Shown: positions 17,247 through 26,928, counted from the first letter of the stretch. The stretch is 64,000 nucleotides of DNA from Pandoraea thiooxydans (GCF_001931675.1 NZ_CP014839.1:4400186-4464185), one strand, 5' to 3'. Translations and numbers: made by a program. Notes: generated from the sequence alone by a model not told the origin.

Positions 17247-18632
17247 ATGAGCGAACAGACGTTTGGCGACGCAACCCTGGCGAGCTTTGCCGCCACGCTG
17301 CGCTTTGACGACATACCGGCGGCAGTGGTCGAGCGCACGCTGGACCTGTATGCGGATTGGGTGGGCTCGGCGCTGGCCGGCAAGGGCGCGCGGCCGGTCG
17401 AGGCGATCGAGCGCTTTGCCCAGGCGATGGGGCCCACATTGGATTCGGGCGCGCCGGGCAGCGCCGAGGTGGTGATGTCCGGGCGCGCGAGCTCGCCGCT
17501 GTTCGCGGCGCTGGTCAATGGTGCCGCATCGCACTTCGCCGAGCAGGACGACGTGCACAACGGCTCGGTGTTTCACCCGGCCGCGGTGGTGTTTCCGGCG
17601 GCGCTCGCGCTGGCGCAGGCCCATCAGGCCAGCGGGCGAGAATTCATTGCCGCGTGCGTGGCGGGCTACGAAGTGGGCATCCGCGTCGGCGAATTTCTCG
17701 GCCGCTCGCATTACAAGGTATTTCACACGACCGGCACCGCGGGCACGCTTGCCGCGGCGGCCGCCGCCGGCCGATTGCTCGGGCTCGATGCGACGCAGAT
17801 GCTGCATGCGTTCGGCTCGGCCGGCACGCAGGCTGCCGGGCTCTGGGAATTTCTGCGCGACGCGGCCGATTCCAAGCAGCTCCATACCGGCAAGGCGGCG
17901 GCCAACGGCCTGAGCGCCGCCTGGCTCGCGCGCGAGGGCCTCACCGGAGCGCGCCGCATCCTGACCGGCGCGCAAGGGCTGGCCGCCGGCATGTCGCAAG
18001 ACGCCGTGGCCGCGCGCCTGACGGATCGGCTCGGCGAGCGCTGGGCGTTGGCCGAAACGTCGTTCAAATATCATGCCTCGTGCCGCCACACCCATCCGGC
18101 CGCCGACGCGCTGCAACAGGCGATGCGCGCACACGGCCTGTCTGCCGACGATATCCAGGCCGTCACCGCGCATGTGCATCAGGGCGCCATCGATGTGCTC
18201 GGCGCGGTCGACGTACCGCAGTCGGTGCATCAGGCGAAGTTCTCGATGGGCACGGTGCTTGGCCTGATCGCCGTGCGTGGCCGGGCCGACGTCAACGCCT
18301 TCGCCGACGCATGGCGCGACGCGCCCGTGCAGGCGTTCCGCGAGCGCGTGACGATGGCGCTCGACCCCGAGGTGGACGCCGCCTACCCGGCGCGCTGGCT
18401 GGGACGCGTGACGCTGCGCACGCGTGATGGCCGGCAACTGGCCGGCCGCGTCGACGTGCCCAAGGGCGATCCGGACAACACGCTCTCGCGCGATGAAATC
18501 GCCAGCAAGGCGACCGCGCTGGCGCGCTTTACCGGAGCCGCCGACGATGCCGAAGTGGCGCGCATGTTGACGCGCATCTGGGGGCTGGCCCAAGCGCCCG
18601 CCATGACCTGGCTGCGCGAGGCGGCAGCCTGA
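17247..18632 (+). CDS. MmgE/PrpD family protein
   Basis: A 461-residue member of the MmgE/PrpD family, which includes 2-methylcitrate dehydratase and cis-aconitate decarboxylase. Family segments are HNGSVFHPAAVVFPAALALAQ, then GYEVGIRVGEFLG and FHTTGTAGTLAAAAAAGRLLGLD, and the conserved FKYHASCRHTHPAADALQ. An AGAGGAGA ribosome site precedes the start. It is the last gene of the LysR-linked operon. Its substrate is uncertain; a methylated di- or tricarboxylate is a reasonable guess from the family and its neighbours. Confidence 0.9.
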   Translation: MSEQTFGDATLASFAATLRFDDIPAAVVERTLDLYADWVGSALAGKGARPVEAIERFAQAMGPTLDSGAPGSAEVVMSGRASSPLFAALVNGAASHFAEQDDVHNGSVFHPAAVVFPAALALAQAHQASGREFIAACVAGYEVGIRVGEFLGRSHYKVFHTTGTAGTLAAAAAAGRLLGLDATQMLHAFGSAGTQAAGLWEFLRDAADSKQLHTGKAAANGLSAAWLAREGLTGARRILTGAQGLAAGMSQDAVAARLTDRLGERWALAETSFKYHASCRHTHPAADALQQAMRAHGLSADDIQAVTAHVHQGAIDVLGAVDVPQSVHQAKFSMGTVLGLIAVRGRADVNAFADAWRDAPVQAFRERVTMALDPEVDAAYPARWLGRVTLRTRDGRQLAGRVDVPKGDPDNTLSRDEIASKATALARFTGAADDAEVARMLTRIWGLAQAPAMTWLREAAA

Positions 18633-18725
18633 AATCTCGAGCCAGGACATATGCTCCCTGGCCGGCTGCGGCACGGCTGCGGCCTGTTGCGCAGGGGTTG
18701 CGTGCCGCAGCACGACGATTGGGGA

Positions 18726-19535
18726 TTACGGGGCTTGCCGCCTGAGCCTGTCGGCAGTTGCCTGATCGGCCGGGAAAAACGTTTCCAATGCCAGCTCCGA
18801 GAGCGTGATGTCGATCGGCGTGCCAAATACCGTCGTGGTACTGATGAACGACAGGATACCGTCGTCCGTGACCAGCTCGAAGGGGACGATCACACCCGCG
18901 TGGCTCGACGGCACGGCGGCGCAGTGGTCCTGGCCTTTCGGCGCCGCATAGCCGTGCAGCTCGTCGAGCAAGCTGGCCAGCACGGGATCGCCGCTCAGCT
19001 CGACCTGCCGGCGCAGGCGCGAAAGGATATGCGCGCGCCACTCCCAGTAATTGGCGATGCGCGGCGCCAGCCCAGCGGGATGCAGGCTCAGGCGCAGCAC
19101 ATTGACCGGCGCCTTCAGCAAATCGGGGTCGACGCCGGCCATCAACGATTCGAGCGCGCGATTGGCGGCGACCAGCGTCCAATGCCGGTCGACGGCCAGC
19201 GCCGGATAGGGTTCATGGCCGGCCAACACCCGATCTATCGCCTGGCGCGCGGCGCTCATCGCCGGATCGTCCAGCGAGCGTTCGGCAAATACCGGCGCGT
19301 AGCCGCCGGCCATCAGCAGCCTGTTGCGCTCGCGCAGCGGCATGGCCAGCTGCTCCGCCAGGTGCAGCAGCATTTCTCGACTGGGTTGCGCCCGACCGGT
19401 TTCGACAAAACTCAGGTGGCGGGTCGAGATGTCGGCCTCGCAGGCCAAATCGAGCTGGCTCATGCGGCGCAGCAGACGCCATTGGCGAAGCAGCCCGCCC
19501 ACGGAGGGCGCATCGGTTGGGGCAGAGAGTGTCAT
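18726..19535 (-). CDS. XRE family regulator with MmyB-like ligand-binding domain
   Basis: A 269-residue regulator. The N-terminal XRE helix-turn-helix covers about residues 14-70 (LRQWRLLRRMSQLDLACEADISTRHLSFVETGRAQPSREMLLHL). The C-terminal PAS-like MmyB-type domain begins near EPYPALAVDRHWTLVAANRAL. The start at 19535 is chosen because the helix-turn-helix follows at the usual distance; an in-frame upstream Met exists. It is divergent from the SnoaL-like gene at 19689, a likely target. Confidence 0.9.
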   Translation of the reverse strand: MTLSAPTDAPSVGGLLRQWRLLRRMSQLDLACEADISTRHLSFVETGRAQPSREMLLHLAEQLAMPLRERNRLLMAGGYAPVFAERSLDDPAMSAARQAIDRVLAGHEPYPALAVDRHWTLVAANRALESLMAGVDPDLLKAPVNVLRLSLHPAGLAPRIANYWEWRAHILSRLRRQVELSGDPVLASLLDELHGYAAPKGQDHCAAVPSSHAGVIVPFELVTDDGILSFISTTTVFGTPIDITLSELALETFFPADQATADRLRRQAP

Positions 19536-19688
19536 GGCGCGATCATAGCGCGCCCCCGGTCGTGCTTCCATTACCTCGCAAGTAATCGACGCCGGACCAT
19601 GGCGGCAGGATCATGGACCCGTGCATCGGGATGGTTCACGCCTCGCGCCGACGCGTGCTGCCCGACTGCATTTTCAATGGAGTCCGAT

Positions 19689-20075
19689 ATGAACCCGATC
19701 TCTCAGCATCATGATGTCGCCTCGCTGGTCGACCGTTATTTTGCCGCCTGGAACACGACCGACGCCGGTCGACGTCGCGAACTGATCGCGCAGACCTGGA
19801 GCGACGACGCGGTCTATCTCGATCCGTTGATGCGGGGCGACGGCCATGCCGGCATCGATGCGATGCTGCAGGCGGTGCAGGCGCAATTCGCCGGTCTGGC
19901 GTTCCGCCGTATCGGCGAAATCGATGAACACCATGACTGCGTGCGTTTTTCGTGGGAGCTTGCGCCGCCCGACGGTGCCGCCGTGGCCGGCGGCACCGAT
20001 TTCGGACAACTGACGGCCGATGGCCGCCTGCGGGCCGTGACCGGGTTTATCGATTTCATGCCAACAGCGGCATAA
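19689..20075 (+). CDS. SnoaL-like/NTF2-fold polyketide cyclase family protein
   Basis: A 128-residue single-domain NTF2-fold protein. The pattern VDRYFAAWNTTDAGRRRELIAQTWSDDAVYLDPLMRGDGHAGI is characteristic of the SnoaL_2 group, and the fold ends with GRLRAVTGFIDFMP. No catalytic function can be assigned. An upstream in-frame ATG (MESD) four codons earlier is an alternative start. It is divergent from the XRE regulator and convergent with the efflux operon, with only eight bases to the oprC-like stop. Confidence 0.8.
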   Translation: MNPISQHHDVASLVDRYFAAWNTTDAGRRRELIAQTWSDDAVYLDPLMRGDGHAGIDAMLQAVQAQFAGLAFRRIGEIDEHHDCVRFSWELAPPDGAAVAGGTDFGQLTADGRLRAVTGFIDFMPTAA

Positions 20076-20083
20076 ATGTCGAT

Positions 20084-21619
20084 TCAAGGCGTTGCCCGGT
20101 GCCGCGGTAGCGCGGCGAGGGTCGACGCATGATCGGCGATGGGCTGCGCCGGTGTCTGGCCGCCCTGCGGCAGCGGGCCCCAGCCGCCGCCGAGCGCGCG
20201 GATCAGGTTGACCGTGGCCACCGCGCGCTGGCCCTCGAGCTGCACGGCGCTGCGCCGTGCCTGCAGCACGGTGCGATCGGCGTCGATCACGTCGAGATAG
20301 CTGACCTCGCCTTCGCGGTACTGCATACCCGAGAGCTTGGCCGCACGACTGGCTGCCGCCACCGCGGCATTTTGCGCTCGCGTCTGGGCGGCCAGAATGC
20401 GCAGGCTGGCGAGGTTGTCCTCGACTTCCCGAAACGCCACCAGAACTCTTTCCCGGTAGTTCGCCACGTCTTCCTCATAACGGGCGCGCGCCTGCGCCAC
20501 GCCGGCCTCGCGGCGGCCGCCATCGAAGATCGGCAGCGAAAGCATGGTGCCAACCAGCGGACCGAGCAGGAAGGTGCGGCTGGACCAGTTGAACAGGTCG
20601 GTCAGGCGCGACGATTCATAACCGAGCCCGCCGGTAATCTCCAGCCGCGGGAAAAAGGCCGCACGCGCCGCGCCCACGCGCGCGTTGGCCGCGGCCATCG
20701 CGCGCTCAGCAGCGGCGATGTCGGGCCGGCGTTCGAGCAACGCGGAGGGCAGGCCGGCGGGAATCCGCACCCCGACCGGCACCAACGGTTGCGGCGGCAG
20801 CGAGAAATCGGCCGGCGGCAAACCCAGTAGCGTCGCCAGGCTGTGCTCGGCGAGCGCGCGCTGGCGCGCCACACCGAGTTCGTCCGCCTGGGCCGAAGCC
20901 AGCTCGGACTTCGCCCGCGCGACGTCGAGCTCGCTGATGTCGCCGTCCCTGAAACGCCGCTCGACCAGATCCAGCGCATGCTTGCGCAGCGCGACGGTCT
21001 GGCGGAACAGGCGGTGCTCGGCGTCGAGTTCGCGCAAGCCGAAATAATTCTGCGCGACGTCGGCCTGCAGCGCCAATTGCACCGAGCGGAACAGCGCGGC
21101 GCTTTGCTGAGCGTCGGCGCTCGCGGCGCTGACGGTGGCGCGCACCCGCCCGAACAGATCCGCCTCATATGAGACATTGGCCTGGGCACGCCATAGCGTG
21201 AACGGCGTGGTTTGCCCATCGGCGGGCAGGCCTTGCGAGGCTGGCGAGTCGAGCTGGCGTGTCGGGCCGAAGCCGGCATCGAGCTCGGGGAACAGGCCGG
21301 CGCGCGCGCCTTGCTGCAGCGCGCGGGCTTGCGCCAGGCGGGCCGCGGCCGCCTTCAGATCCTGATTGGCGGCCAGCGCCTGGGTCTCGAGCCGGTCGAG
21401 CGTGCTATCGCCGAACACTTGCCACCATTGGCCGCGCGGCATCGCTTCGGACGGCTGTGCCAGTTTCCAGGAGCCGGCTTCCCGAGGGGTGAGCTTTGCT
21501 TCCTTGAAGGCGGCGGGCGTGGCCACCGCCGGCCGCTCGTAGGTCGGCGTGACCGAGCAGCCCGCCAGCGCGAGCAGCGCGGCGAGCAGCGCCGGCAGCA
21601 TACGTATCGTATTTTTCAT
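20084..21619 (-). CDS. oprC: RND efflux outer-membrane lipoprotein (OprC/OpcM-like, NodT family)
   Basis: A 511-residue outer-membrane factor of a tripartite efflux pump. The N terminus is a lipoprotein signal with the lipobox LALAGC (acylated Cys21). Two outer-membrane efflux domains follow, seen as paired long helical stretches rich in Ala, Gln and Arg with PPA(D)FSLPPQ between them. The start lies four bases after the permease stop, so the two genes are tightly coupled. It is the last gene of llpE-bpeE-bpeF-oprC. The symbol is by analogy with the Burkholderia BpeEF-OprC and CeoAB-OpcM systems. Confidence 0.9.
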   Translation of the reverse strand: MKNTIRMLPALLAALLALAGCSVTPTYERPAVATPAAFKEAKLTPREAGSWKLAQPSEAMPRGQWWQVFGDSTLDRLETQALAANQDLKAAAARLAQARALQQGARAGLFPELDAGFGPTRQLDSPASQGLPADGQTTPFTLWRAQANVSYEADLFGRVRATVSAASADAQQSAALFRSVQLALQADVAQNYFGLRELDAEHRLFRQTVALRKHALDLVERRFRDGDISELDVARAKSELASAQADELGVARQRALAEHSLATLLGLPPADFSLPPQPLVPVGVRIPAGLPSALLERRPDIAAAERAMAAANARVGAARAAFFPRLEITGGLGYESSRLTDLFNWSSRTFLLGPLVGTMLSLPIFDGGRREAGVAQARARYEEDVANYRERVLVAFREVEDNLASLRILAAQTRAQNAAVAAASRAAKLSGMQYREGEVSYLDVIDADRTVLQARRSAVQLEGQRAVATVNLIRALGGGWGPLPQGGQTPAQPIADHASTLAALPRHRATP

Positions 21620-21623
21620 TGCA

Positions 21624-24600
21624 TCATCCTTGGAGTTCGGTGTCGGGCGTCTGGTCGGCGCACAACGGGGCGTCGTGCGGCGCGGCCGCGTGCAGCCGGC
21701 GCCTGTTGAGCGTGCGCAGCACGACATAGAACACGGGTGTCAGGAACAGCCCGAACAGCGTCACGCCCAGCATGCCGAAGAACACCGCCACCCCCATCGC
21801 ATGGCGCATTTCCGAGCCCGCGCCGGTCGAGCTCACCAGGGGGACGACCCCCATGATGAAGGCGATCGAGGTCATCAGAATCGGCCGCAACCGCAGCCGG
21901 CTTGCTTCGATGGCCGCCTGCAGCGCGCTGCGTCCCTGCATTTCGAGCTCGCGTGCGAATTCGACGATCAGGATGGCGTTCTTCGAGGCCAGTCCGACCA
22001 GCACCATCAGGCCGATCTGCGTGAAGATGTTGTTGTCGCCGCGCGTGAGCCACACGCCAGTCAGCGCTGCCAACAGACTCATCGGCACGATCAGGATCAC
22101 CGCCAGCGGCAAGGTCAGGCTTTCATAGAGGGCGGCCAGCACCAGGAACACCAGCAGCACGCTGATCGGGAACACCCACAGCGCCGAGTTGCCGGCCAGA
22201 ATCTGCTGATAGGTCAAGTCGGTCCACTCGTAGCCGATGCCGCGCGGCAGCGTTTGTGCCGCGATGCGCTCGATGGCCGCCTGCGCCTGGCCCGACGAGT
22301 AGCCGGGCGCCGGCCCGCCGTTGATGTCGGCCGCGGTGTAGCCGTTATAGCGAACCACCATTTCGGGGCCGAAGGTCGGACTCACGGTGACCAGCGAGGA
22401 GAGCGGCACCATGTCGCCGGCGGCGTTGCGCGTCTTCAGTTGCAGAATGTCGTCGGCATGGGCGCGATACGGCGCGTCGGCTTGCACGCGTACCTGATAG
22501 ACGCGGCCGAAGCGATTGAAATCGTTCACGTAGAGCGAGCCCAGGTAAATCTGCATGGTGTCGAAGACATCGGTGACCTTTACGCCCAGTTGCTTGGCCT
22601 TGACGCGATCGAGGTCGACGTTCAGTTGCGGCACGTTGATCTGATAGCTGGAGAAGGTCGGCCCGAGTTCGGGCGCGGCGCGCGCGGCCTTGAGGAATTT
22701 CTGCGTGGCCGCCTCGAGCGCGCTATAGCCGAGCGCGCCGCGATCCTCGAGCTGCAGCTTGAAGCCGCCCATGGTTCCCAGCCCCATCACCGGCGGCGGC
22801 GGAAACACGGCGATGAACGAGTCCTTGATACTGGCGTACTTCTGGTTGAGCGCCGCGGCAATCGCGCCGGCCGAGAGATTTTTCGCGCGACGCTGGTCGA
22901 ACGGCTTGAGCGTGACGAATACGATGCCCGCGCTCGAGCTGTTGGTGAAGCCGTTGATCGACAGCCCGGGGAAGGCCACCGCATCTTCGACGCCGGGCTG
23001 CTTGAGCGAGATGGCGGTCATGCGGCGAATCACGTCCTCGGTGCGATCGAGCGAGGCGCCCGGCGGCAGTTGCGCGAAGCTAATCAGGTACTGCTTGTCC
23101 TGCGCGGGTACGAAGCCGCCCGGCACGATCCGCGCGACCAGCACCGCCAGCGCGAGCAGTACGAGATAGACCCCCATCATGCCGGCTTTGCGCGAGATCA
23201 CGCCGGCCACGCCGGTGGCGTAACCGTGCGAGGCGCGTCCGAAGAGGCGGTTGAAGCGTGCGAAGAAGCCGCCGAACAGCCGGTTCATCACCCGCGTGAG
23301 CCGATCGGGCGGGGCGTCGTGGGGTTTGAGCAGCAGCGCCGAGAGCGCTGGCGAGAGCGTGAGCGAATTGAACGCCGAGATCACCGTCGAGATGGCGATG
23401 GTCATCGCGAACTGCTTGTAGAACTGCCCGGTCAGGCCGCTCATGAAGGCCAGCGGCACGAACACCGCGATCAGGGTGAGCGCAATGGCGATGATCGGCC
23501 CGCTGACTTCGCGCATTGCCCGGTAGGTCGCGTCGCGTGGCGACAGGCCCGCGGCGATGTTGCGCTCGACGTTCTCGACCACCACGATGGCGTCGTCGAC
23601 CACGATGCCGATCGCCAGCACCATGCCGAACAGCGACAGCGCATTGATCGAGAAGCCGAACATCAGCAGCAGCGAGAAGGTGCCGATGATCGACACCGGC
23701 ACGGCCAGCAGCGGAATGATGGAGGCGCGCCAGGTCTGCAGGAACACGATCACCACCAGCACCACCAGCGCGATGGCCTCGAGCAGCGTGTGCACGACCG
23801 CCTCGATACTGGCGCGCACGAACTGGGTCGGGTCATAGACGATGCGGTACTGCACGTCGGCCGGAAAATCGCGGCTCAGATCCTTCATGGCCGCGCGCAC
23901 CTGGTCGGAGATGGCCAGCGCATTGGCGCCGGGCGACTGCATGATCGCCAGCGCCACCGCCGGCTTGTTGTTCAGCAGCGAGCGCAGCCCATACTCGGAG
24001 GCGCCCAGCTCAATGCGCGCGACGTCCGAGAGCCGGGTAACCGAGCCGTCGGGCGAGGCCTTGAGAATGATGTTGCCGAACTGCGCGGCGGTCTTCAGCC
24101 GCCCGCGCGCATTGACCGACAGTTGCAGCGGCACGTCCGGCGAACTGGGCGAGGCGCCGATCACGCCGGCGGCCACCTGCACGTTTTGCTCGCGGATCGC
24201 GTTGACCACGTCGGTGGCGGTCAAGCCCCGTTGCGCGACCTTGTTCGGATCCAGCCATACGCGCATGGCGTAGTCGCCCGAGCCCCACACCTGCACCTGG
24301 CCGACGCCGGGAATCCGCTCGAGCCGGTCCTTCACGTTGAGTACCGCGTAGTTGCGCAGGTACGTCATGCCGTAGCGGTTGTTGGGCGAAATCAGGTGCA
24401 CCACCATGGTCAGCGTGGGCGAGCTCTTGATGGTGGTCACGCCCAGCCGCTGGACCTCCTCGGGCAGGCGCGGCAGCGCTTGCGACACACGGTTCTGCAC
24501 CAGCTGCTGCGCCTTGTCGGGATCGACGCCGAGCTTGAAATTGACCGTCAGCGCGAGATTGCCGTCGCTATTGGCCTGCGACTGCATATACAGCATGTTC

Positions 24601-24824
24601 TCGACGCCATTGATCGACTCCTCCAATGGCGCGGCGACCGTCTCGGCGATCACCTTCGGGTTGGCGCCCGGATACTGCGCATGCACCACGACCGACGGCG
24701 GCACGACTTCGGGATATTCCGAAATCGGCAATTGAAACACGGCAAGCACGCCGGCCAGCAAGATCAGCACGGACAGCACGCCCGCGAAGATCGGCCGGTC
24801 GATGAAGAATTTGGAAATATTCAT
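21624..24824 (-). CDS. bpeF: RND multidrug efflux permease (BpeF/CeoB, MexF-like)
   Basis: A 1066-residue inner-membrane RND (HAE1) transporter driven by proton influx. The N terminus MNISKFFIDRPIFAGVLSVL, the proton-relay helix segment GIVVDDAIVVVENVERNIAAGLSP with its paired Asp residues, and FLQTWRASIIPLLAVPVSIIG closely resemble MexF. Two large periplasmic loops and about twelve membrane helices fit the usual length. It has 25 bases to the adaptor and four to the outer-membrane gene. In known relatives this pump exports chloramphenicol, trimethoprim and fluoroquinolones; the spectrum here is unproven. Confidence 0.95.
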   Translation of the reverse strand: MNISKFFIDRPIFAGVLSVLILLAGVLAVFQLPISEYPEVVPPSVVVHAQYPGANPKVIAETVAAPLEESINGVENMLYMQSQANSDGNLALTVNFKLGVDPDKAQQLVQNRVSQALPRLPEEVQRLGVTTIKSSPTLTMVVHLISPNNRYGMTYLRNYAVLNVKDRLERIPGVGQVQVWGSGDYAMRVWLDPNKVAQRGLTATDVVNAIREQNVQVAAGVIGASPSSPDVPLQLSVNARGRLKTAAQFGNIILKASPDGSVTRLSDVARIELGASEYGLRSLLNNKPAVALAIMQSPGANALAISDQVRAAMKDLSRDFPADVQYRIVYDPTQFVRASIEAVVHTLLEAIALVVLVVIVFLQTWRASIIPLLAVPVSIIGTFSLLLMFGFSINALSLFGMVLAIGIVVDDAIVVVENVERNIAAGLSPRDATYRAMREVSGPIIAIALTLIAVFVPLAFMSGLTGQFYKQFAMTIAISTVISAFNSLTLSPALSALLLKPHDAPPDRLTRVMNRLFGGFFARFNRLFGRASHGYATGVAGVISRKAGMMGVYLVLLALAVLVARIVPGGFVPAQDKQYLISFAQLPPGASLDRTEDVIRRMTAISLKQPGVEDAVAFPGLSINGFTNSSSAGIVFVTLKPFDQRRAKNLSAGAIAAALNQKYASIKDSFIAVFPPPPVMGLGTMGGFKLQLEDRGALGYSALEAATQKFLKAARAAPELGPTFSSYQINVPQLNVDLDRVKAKQLGVKVTDVFDTMQIYLGSLYVNDFNRFGRVYQVRVQADAPYRAHADDILQLKTRNAAGDMVPLSSLVTVSPTFGPEMVVRYNGYTAADINGGPAPGYSSGQAQAAIERIAAQTLPRGIGYEWTDLTYQQILAGNSALWVFPISVLLVFLVLAALYESLTLPLAVILIVPMSLLAALTGVWLTRGDNNIFTQIGLMVLVGLASKNAILIVEFARELEMQGRSALQAAIEASRLRLRPILMTSIAFIMGVVPLVSSTGAGSEMRHAMGVAVFFGMLGVTLFGLFLTPVFYVVLRTLNRRRLHAAAPHDAPLCADQTPDTELQG

Positions 24825-24849
24825 AGTGTTTCCTGTGAACTGGCTGGGC

Positions 24850-26049
24850 TCAGCCCTGTGCGGCCTGGGCCGCCTCGGCAGCGGCCAGCGCCGCGTCGGA
24901 GGCCATCGGTACCACGTGCGGCGCGACCGCGTCGCCGGGGCGCACGCGCTGCAGGCCGTTGACGACGATGCGTTCGCCCGGCTTCAGGCCATGGGTGATT
25001 ACGCGCAGACCATCCTGGACGGCGCCGAGCGTGACTTCGCGATACTCGGCGTGCGAATGCGCGTCGAGCACCAGCACGAATTTCTTGTTCTGATCGGTGC
25101 CGATCGCCTGCTCGCTGACCAGCACGGCAGGGTGGGGCTGGCTGCCGGCCAGGCGAATGCGGGCATACAGACCCGGAATCAGCGCGCCGTCCGGATTGTT
25201 GAACACGGCCCGCACGCGGATCGTGCCGGAGGCCGTGTCGAGATGGTTGTCGATCGATTGCACCTCGCCCTTGCGCGGATAGCCGTGCTCATCGGCCAGG
25301 CCCAGGTAGACCGGGACGTCGCGACCGTGGTCGACGCCGGCATGGGCGATGAACTTGAGATAGCTTTGCTCGTCGACGTCGAAGCTTGCATAGATCGGCG
25401 AGACCGAGACCAGTGTGGTGAGCGGCGCGGACGCGGCACCGGCGGCCACCACGTTGCCTGCGGTGATGGCCGCGCGCGAGACGCGCCCGGCAAACGGGGC
25501 GACGATGCGCGTATAGCCCAGATTCAGGCGTGCCACCGCGAGCGCGGCCTGTGCCGCCTGCAGGTTGGCGGCGGCTTCGCGCGCGGCGTTCTGCTTTTCA
25601 TCGAAGTCGCGCCTGGCGATCGCATTATCGGCCAGCAGCCGCTGCGCGCGGGCCAGATCCGAGGCCGTGTAGGCCGCCCGTGCCCGCGCCGCGCTCAATT
25701 GCGCCTCGGCCTGATCGACGCGGGCCTGATAGGGCCGCGGGTCGATCGTGAACAGCAACTGGCCTTTCTTGACCAGACTGCCGTCCTTGAAATGCACGGC
25801 CATCAGCGTCCCGGACACCTGGGGGCGTATCTCGACGCGATCGACCGCCTGCAGCCGGCCCGAGTAATCCTGCCAGTCGGTGATGGTGCGGCTGACCACG
25901 GCGGCGACGTCGACCTGAGCGGGCGCCGGCGCGCTCGACAGGGTGCGCGGCACGTTGGCATTGACACGGATGGCGGCCAGGCCGCCGGCGAGCGCCACCA
26001 CCAGCGTGGCGGCGACGAACAGAACAAGACGTTTGCGAGACAGTGACAT
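24850..26049 (-). CDS. bpeE: RND efflux periplasmic adaptor (BpeE/CeoA-like membrane fusion protein)
   Basis: A 399-residue membrane fusion protein that joins the inner-membrane permease to the outer-membrane channel. An N-terminal membrane anchor (about 8-27) is followed by the biotinyl-lipoyl-like halves (VEIRPQVSGTLMAVHFKDGSLVKKGQLLFTIDPRPY and LNLGYTRIVAPFAGRVSRAAITAGN), which flank a helical hairpin. The beta-barrel domain and membrane-proximal domain follow. It lies 18 bases downstream of the llpE-like gene and 25 bases before the permease. Confidence 0.94.
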   Translation of the reverse strand: MSLSRKRLVLFVAATLVVALAGGLAAIRVNANVPRTLSSAPAPAQVDVAAVVSRTITDWQDYSGRLQAVDRVEIRPQVSGTLMAVHFKDGSLVKKGQLLFTIDPRPYQARVDQAEAQLSAARARAAYTASDLARAQRLLADNAIARRDFDEKQNAAREAAANLQAAQAALAVARLNLGYTRIVAPFAGRVSRAAITAGNVVAAGAASAPLTTLVSVSPIYASFDVDEQSYLKFIAHAGVDHGRDVPVYLGLADEHGYPRKGEVQSIDNHLDTASGTIRVRAVFNNPDGALIPGLYARIRLAGSQPHPAVLVSEQAIGTDQNKKFVLVLDAHSHAEYREVTLGAVQDGLRVITHGLKPGERIVVNGLQRVRPGDAVAPHVVPMASDAALAAAEAAQAAQG

Positions 26050-26067
26050 GTGGAATCCCCTGGATGG

Positions 26068-26928
26068 TTAACCGAGATTTGGCGTGCGCAAGGCGCGCGG
26101 GCGGCGAGTGCGTGGCGCCAGCCGGCGGCCGAGGAATTCGGCCGCTTCGGCCAGCGCCGGCGTGTGGGTGGGCAACTGCGCGTGGGTCAGATCGGCGTGA
26201 CGGGTGACCTGGGTCGGCACGCCTGCGGCGATCAGCGCGGCCGCGTATTTTTCCGCTTCGACGTGCAGCACATCGCATTGCGCCGTGGCGATCAGGGCCG
26301 GCGGCAGGCCGTGCAGGCGCAGCGATTCGAGCGGTGCGGCATACGGATGCACGCGCTGGTCGGCGCGGGGCAGATACTGCCGATAGCACAGCGCGCATGC
26401 CTGCGCGGTGATGTCCGAGTGCAACCGGGCGGCGTCGCCCAGGCGGGTCATGCTCGGGTCGAGCATCGGGCCGAGCAATACCTGCGCGGCGAATTCGACG
26501 CTGTGGCGGTCGCGTGCAATCAGCGTCAGGCAGGTCGCCAGGTTGCCGCCGGCGTCGTCCCCGGCCACGGCCAGGCGTGTCGGATCGCCGCCAAAATCGT
26601 GCGCATGCGCGGCAATCCATACGGCGGCGGCATGGCTGTCTTCCGGCGCCGCGGGAAAGGGGGCGGCCGGGGCCAGAGAATAGCCGGCCGATACCACCAG
26701 CGCGGGACAGTGCGCGGCAATGAAGCGGGCCGGCGTGTCGGCGTCGTCTAGCGAGCCCGAAGTGAAGCCGCCGCCATGAAAATACAGCACCACCGGCAGC
26801 GCCGCGGCGTCATCTGGCCGATACAGCCGCACCCGTATGGCGCCGGCATAGCCGTCGATCGTGCGTTCTTCGATGAGCAGCGCGGCAAGCCGGGATACCG
26901 CTGCGAGGGGGGGACGGTGCGTCTTCAT
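26068..26928 (-). CDS. llpE: lipase-like alpha/beta-hydrolase of the efflux operon (LlpE-like), Asp at the nucleophile position
   Basis: A 286-residue HSL-type alpha/beta-hydrolase fold. The oxyanion loop HGGG (51-54) is intact. The nucleophile elbow reads GDDAGG (123-128), with Asp125 where family enzymes have Ser in GDSAGG. The base reading is clear (GAC GAC). Candidate acid and base residues remain near Asp219 and His249. The protein is therefore either inactive, a binding protein, or uses Asp as some other alpha/beta-hydrolases do. Its place as first gene before the pump genes matches llpE of the BpeEF-OprC and CeoAB-OpcM loci, where it is called lipase-like. Confidence 0.85.
   Translation of the reverse strand: MKTHRPPLAAVSRLAALLIEERTIDGYAGAIRVRLYRPDDAAALPVVLYFHGGGFTSGSLDDADTPARFIAAHCPALVVSAGYSLAPAAPFPAAPEDSHAAAVWIAAHAHDFGGDPTRLAVAGDDAGGNLATCLTLIARDRHSVEFAAQVLLGPMLDPSMTRLGDAARLHSDITAQACALCYRQYLPRADQRVHPYAAPLESLRLHGLPPALIATAQCDVLHVEAEKYAAALIAAGVPTQVTRHADLTHAQLPTHTPALAEAAEFLGRRLAPRTRRPRALRTPNLG

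Noticed and set aside
21549..24962. A 1137-codon plus-strand open frame covering the efflux permease.
   Set aside because: It is the antisense shadow of the G+C-rich bpeF gene. Its translation is rich in Arg, His and Gln with no domain, and it has no ribosome site. The opposite strand encodes a clear RND permease.
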